From NCBI GenBank assembly GCA_900544945.1, contig UQXG01000030.1, positions 1 to 18,611 on the forward strand: a stretch of 18,611 nt of DNA, written 5' to 3'. This DNA comes from an uncultured Eubacteriales bacterium. Its GTDB lineage: Bacteria; Bacillota; Clostridia; Oscillospirales; Oscillospiraceae. The notes beneath the pieces were generated by a model. It saw only the letters and a list, made by a program, of their open reading frames with translations. It made no database searches and was not told the origin of the DNA. How positions within the stretch are numbered: position 1 is the first letter of the stretch; every line of letters starts with the position of its first letter. Positions 16,291 through 18,611 of the stretch are shown here, in pieces. The translations under genes and the position numbers were made by a program.

Positions 16291-17955
16291 ATGAAAAAGT
16301 GGATTTCGCTTCTATTATGCCTGACCCTGTTGCTTTCTCTCACGGCCTGCGGCACGGGGGATACCGTGGAGACCACGGTGATTGCCACCGCCGTGCCTGC
16401 CCAGACCGAGCCCACCCAGGCAGAATCCGCGCCGGAGGACGGCGTTTATACGGTGTCCACCCCCGATGAATTCATCGATGCCATCGGTTCCGATCGGACA
16501 ATCCATGTCAGCGGCGGCACCCTCGACCTGTCCACTGCCCGCTCCTATGGCAAGGACACCGGCAACGAAAAGTGCGCCTGGGAGGAAGAATTTGACGGCT
16601 ACCAGCTGGTGATTCACGACGTGAAGAACCTGACCATTACCGGTGACGGCAAGGTGGCCACCGAGATTGCCACCCAGCCCCGGTATGCCCAGGTGCTGTA
16701 CCTCCGGAGCTGTGAAAATGTCGCGCTCTCCGGTTTCACCGCCGGACATACCCCGGAAGCCGGCTCCTGCGTGGGCGGCGTGGTGTATTTGGAGGGCTGT
16801 ACCGGCGTTTCCATCCGGGACGTGGGGCTGTACGGCTGCGGCGTCATCGGCGTGCATACCCAGAACTGTCGGGACGTGACCGTTGCCAACAGCGATATTT
16901 ACGAGTGCTCCTACCAGGGCGTGTACTTCCAGGACAGCACGGGTATCCGGGTTGCCAACTGCCGGTTCTATGACCTGGGCAAGAAGGATGACTGGGGCGC
17001 GGAGGCGGTGTTCCTGCTGGGCAACTGCTCGGATGTCCGGGTTTCCGACTGTGAGATCTACGACAACCGGGTGGATTCCTTCATCACCAGCACCAGCGTT
17101 GACCAGGTGGTGTTCCGGAACAACACCTTCCGGGACAACGAGCTTCAGGGCTGCGCCCTGAACACCTTCGGCAATTTTGTTACCCTGGACGGAAACACCT
17201 TTGAAGGTGTCATTGCCCGGTGGTTTTTCAGTGGCTGCGGCGCGGTGGATGCCGACGGCAATACCATCACCGAGGACGACCTCCGGGGCATTGGCCGGGA
17301 CGACATGGTGCCTGAGGAGACCGTGGAGCCTACCTCCGTCACCGTGAAGAACGCCGACGAATTCCTGGCGGCCATCGCTCCCAATGCGGAAATCATCATT
17401 GATGCCAAGGAAATCGACCTGAGCACCGCCAAGGACTACGGCGGCGGGCCCCAGAAATACTACTACTGGCAGGATAATTTTGACGGCCCCGGCCTGATCA
17501 TCACCGGCGTGAAGAATCTGACCATCCGCACCAAGGACGGCAAGGCCGACAGACACACCGTCTCCGCCGTGCCCCGGTACGCGGATGTGCTGGCTTTCAG
17601 CGGTTGTGAAAATGTCGTCCTGTCCGGCTTCACCGCGGGACACACCAAGGAGCCCGGGGAGTGTGCCGGCGGCGTGCTGTCCTTCGAAAACTGCATGAAC
17701 GTGACCGTCAACGACTGCGGCATGTTCGGCTGCGGCATTCTGGGCGTCAGAGCGGCAAGCTGCACCCAGATCACCCTGCGCAAGTGCGATATTTACGAAT
17801 GCAGCTACGGCGGCATTTCCATGGACGATACCACCGGGATCATTCTGAAGGACTGCACCTTCCGGGATCTGGGCGGCAACAATATCCAGCTCTACGGATG
17901 CAGCGACGTGACCGTGGACGGGGAGCCCATTCCCGGCGACTACAACGGCAGGTGA
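16291..17955 (+). CDS. Secreted lipoprotein with duplicated parallel beta-helix domain
   Basis: A 554-residue exported protein. The signal peptide ends in a lipobox LTAC, with Cys20 as the lipidation site, followed by a Thr/Pro/Glu linker (21-50). Two related units then follow: residues 59-230 and 356-528 share DEF, DLSTA, VKNLTI, CENV, LSGFTAGHT, DIYECSY and FRDLG-like landmarks in the same order. Unit 1 has an extra beta-helix extension (231-335) that unit 2 lacks. The repeating short strands with N/D/G turns are those of right-handed parallel beta-helix (NosD/pectate-lyase-like) proteins, which often bind or cleave polysaccharides. I cannot identify catalytic residues, so binding or a structural role is as likely as enzyme activity. 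It carries over 20 cysteines, many about 23 residues apart. A VanZ-like gene follows after 4 bp. Confidence 0.85.
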   Translation: MKKWISLLLCLTLLLSLTACGTGDTVETTVIATAVPAQTEPTQAESAPEDGVYTVSTPDEFIDAIGSDRTIHVSGGTLDLSTARSYGKDTGNEKCAWEEEFDGYQLVIHDVKNLTITGDGKVATEIATQPRYAQVLYLRSCENVALSGFTAGHTPEAGSCVGGVVYLEGCTGVSIRDVGLYGCGVIGVHTQNCRDVTVANSDIYECSYQGVYFQDSTGIRVANCRFYDLGKKDDWGAEAVFLLGNCSDVRVSDCEIYDNRVDSFITSTSVDQVVFRNNTFRDNELQGCALNTFGNFVTLDGNTFEGVIARWFFSGCGAVDADGNTITEDDLRGIGRDDMVPEETVEPTSVTVKNADEFLAAIAPNAEIIIDAKEIDLSTAKDYGGGPQKYYYWQDNFDGPGLIITGVKNLTIRTKDGKADRHTVSAVPRYADVLAFSGCENVVLSGFTAGHTKEPGECAGGVLSFENCMNVTVNDCGMFGCGILGVRAASCTQITLRKCDIYECSYGGISMDDTTGIILKDCTFRDLGGNNIQLYGCSDVTVDGEPIPGDYNGR

Positions 17956-17959
17956 GCGG

Positions 17960-18556
17960 ATGATACTGGAATTGTTGATTGACTGGCTGGGCGGGGCACT
18001 GGTGACGGTGCCCCTGGCTCTGATTGCCATTTTCCTCTTTGACCGAACCCGGGCAAAACGCCGGTGGTTCTGGATGGTGATGCTGACCGTGTATCTCAGC
18101 GCCATGTACATTATCGTGGGAGTTCCGGACTGGCGGTACATCACCTGGGATTTTACGGTAAATCTGGTTCCTTTCCAGGATTTTTCCACCTCGAATCTGA
18201 TGGGCATGGCTTTGAACGCGGCTATGTTCGCACCCCTGGGCTTTCTGCTGCCGGCCTATTTTGACCGGTATCGCAGCTTCGTGCCTGCCCTGGACGCGGG
18301 AATTCTCACCAGCCTGACGGTGGAGCTCATTCAGCTGTTTACCTTCCGGACAACGGACGTGGACGATCTGATCATGAACACCCTGGGAACCGTTGTGGGC
18401 TTTCTGCTGTCCAAGCTGATTCTGGGCCACCGGCCTGCGGTGTACCGGGGAAAATCGGACTGGGCCTGGCTTCTGGGGCTGAATGTTATGGTGATTCTTG
18501 TCACCATGTTCGTCCGGTATCCTCTGGCAGCGGCACTTGCGGAAATGGTTCGATAA
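17960..18556 (+). CDS. VanZ-family membrane protein
   Basis: A 198-residue protein with five to six hydrophobic segments (for example 10-27, 37-54, 135-155, 168-186). The family motifs are in order: NLVPF (68-72), FAPLGFLLP (90-98), ELIQ (122-125), then a DVDDLIMNTLG segment (133-143) with conserved acidic residues and Asn140. VanZ, named after a teicoplanin-resistance protein, defines a widespread family whose molecular function is mostly unknown. A resistance role should not be assumed, and no other van genes are nearby. It begins 4 bp after the lipoprotein stop with AGGTGA overlapping that stop, so the two are translationally linked and may act together at the envelope. Confidence 0.85.
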   Translation: MILELLIDWLGGALVTVPLALIAIFLFDRTRAKRRWFWMVMLTVYLSAMYIIVGVPDWRYITWDFTVNLVPFQDFSTSNLMGMALNAAMFAPLGFLLPAYFDRYRSFVPALDAGILTSLTVELIQLFTFRTTDVDDLIMNTLGTVVGFLLSKLILGHRPAVYRGKSDWAWLLGLNVMVILVTMFVRYPLAAALAEMVR

Positions 18557-18584
18557 AATTGCAATTATAACGAATAATATTGTA

Positions 18585-18611
18585 CGGGCAGCCATTGGCC
18601 GCCCGTTTTCT
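18585..18611 (+). terminator. Hairpin with T tract after the VanZ-like gene
   Basis: CGGGCAGCCA (18585-18594) pairs with TGGCCGCCCG (18596-18605), 9 of 10 matching, and is followed by TTTTCT at the window edge. Together with TGTA just before it (18581-18584), it resembles one half of the 16096-16145 repeat, suggesting a repeat-derived or convergent terminator for the lipoprotein-VanZ operon. The window ends inside or just past it. Confidence 0.7.

Noticed and set aside
16315..18207. A 630-codon minus-strand open frame opposite the beta-helix lipoprotein
   Set aside because: The plus-strand frame has a signal peptide, lipobox, promoter, ribosome binding site and repeat structure. The antisense frame has none of these and is a compositional shadow.
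17960..18556. Glycopeptide resistance gene
   Set aside because: Only VanZ-family membership is supported. No vanA/H/X or vanR/S genes are present, and most family members are not resistance genes.

Overview
The window looks like chromosomal DNA from a gut-type anaerobe of the class Clostridia, most likely Oscillospiraceae/Ruminococcaceae. This is inferred from GC-rich third positions, strong AGGAGG-type ribosome binding sites with occasional TTG/GTG starts, an atpZ-atpI-atpBEFHAGDC operon, a RecD2-type helicase, ComF, MreB and a VanZ-like protein. No RNA genes, CRISPR arrays, integrases or intact insertion sequences are visible.

Layout. (1) 1-4268: a surface-glycan module. A polytopic GT-C-like membrane protein (130-1632, minus) diverges from a two-gene operon (1750-4268, plus) encoding a GtrB/DPM1-like polyprenyl-phosphate glycosyltransferase and a GtrII-like membrane glucosyltransferase. 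Good sigma-A-type promoters face away from each other in the 117-bp gap. (2) 4269-4431: a convergent intergenic region with two perfect palindromes. (3) 4432-11940 (minus): a complete F-type ATP synthase operon read as atpZ, atpI, atpB(a), atpE(c), atpF(b), atpH(delta), atpA(alpha), atpG(gamma), atpD(beta), atpC(epsilon). Subunit c has the signature of a Na+-coupled rotor with two carboxylates. Subunit a carries an extra hydrophobic segment of about 50 residues. A 161-bp MITE-like element with 19-bp terminal inverted repeats and a 4-bp flanking duplication sits between atpI and atpB. (4) 12149-16066 (plus): recD2, comF (4-base overlap) and an mreB-family gene. (5) 16096-16145: a 50-bp double-hairpin repeat. 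(6) 16291-18556 (plus): a secreted lipoprotein with two copies of a parallel beta-helix domain, followed 4 bp later by a VanZ-family membrane protein. A hairpin with a T tract, partly like the 50-bp repeat, closes the window.

How the genes work together. The first three genes probably decorate a cell-wall or surface polysaccharide: the GT2 enzyme loads a lipid carrier and the GT-C proteins transfer the sugar outside the membrane. The ATP synthase couples an ion gradient, predicted Na+, to ATP synthesis or hydrolysis. recD2/comF/mreB cover DNA repair, a competence-type phosphoribosyltransferase-fold protein and cell shape. The beta-helix lipoprotein and the VanZ-like protein form an envelope-associated pair of unknown role.

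Most of the window is ordinary core genome. The points most worth a second look are the MITE inside the atp operon, the two-carboxylate c subunit combined with the enlarged a subunit, the 28-bp perfect inverted repeat after the glycan genes, the double-hairpin repeat family, and the duplicated cysteine-rich beta-helix lipoprotein. I did not find a convincing undescribed multi-gene system.
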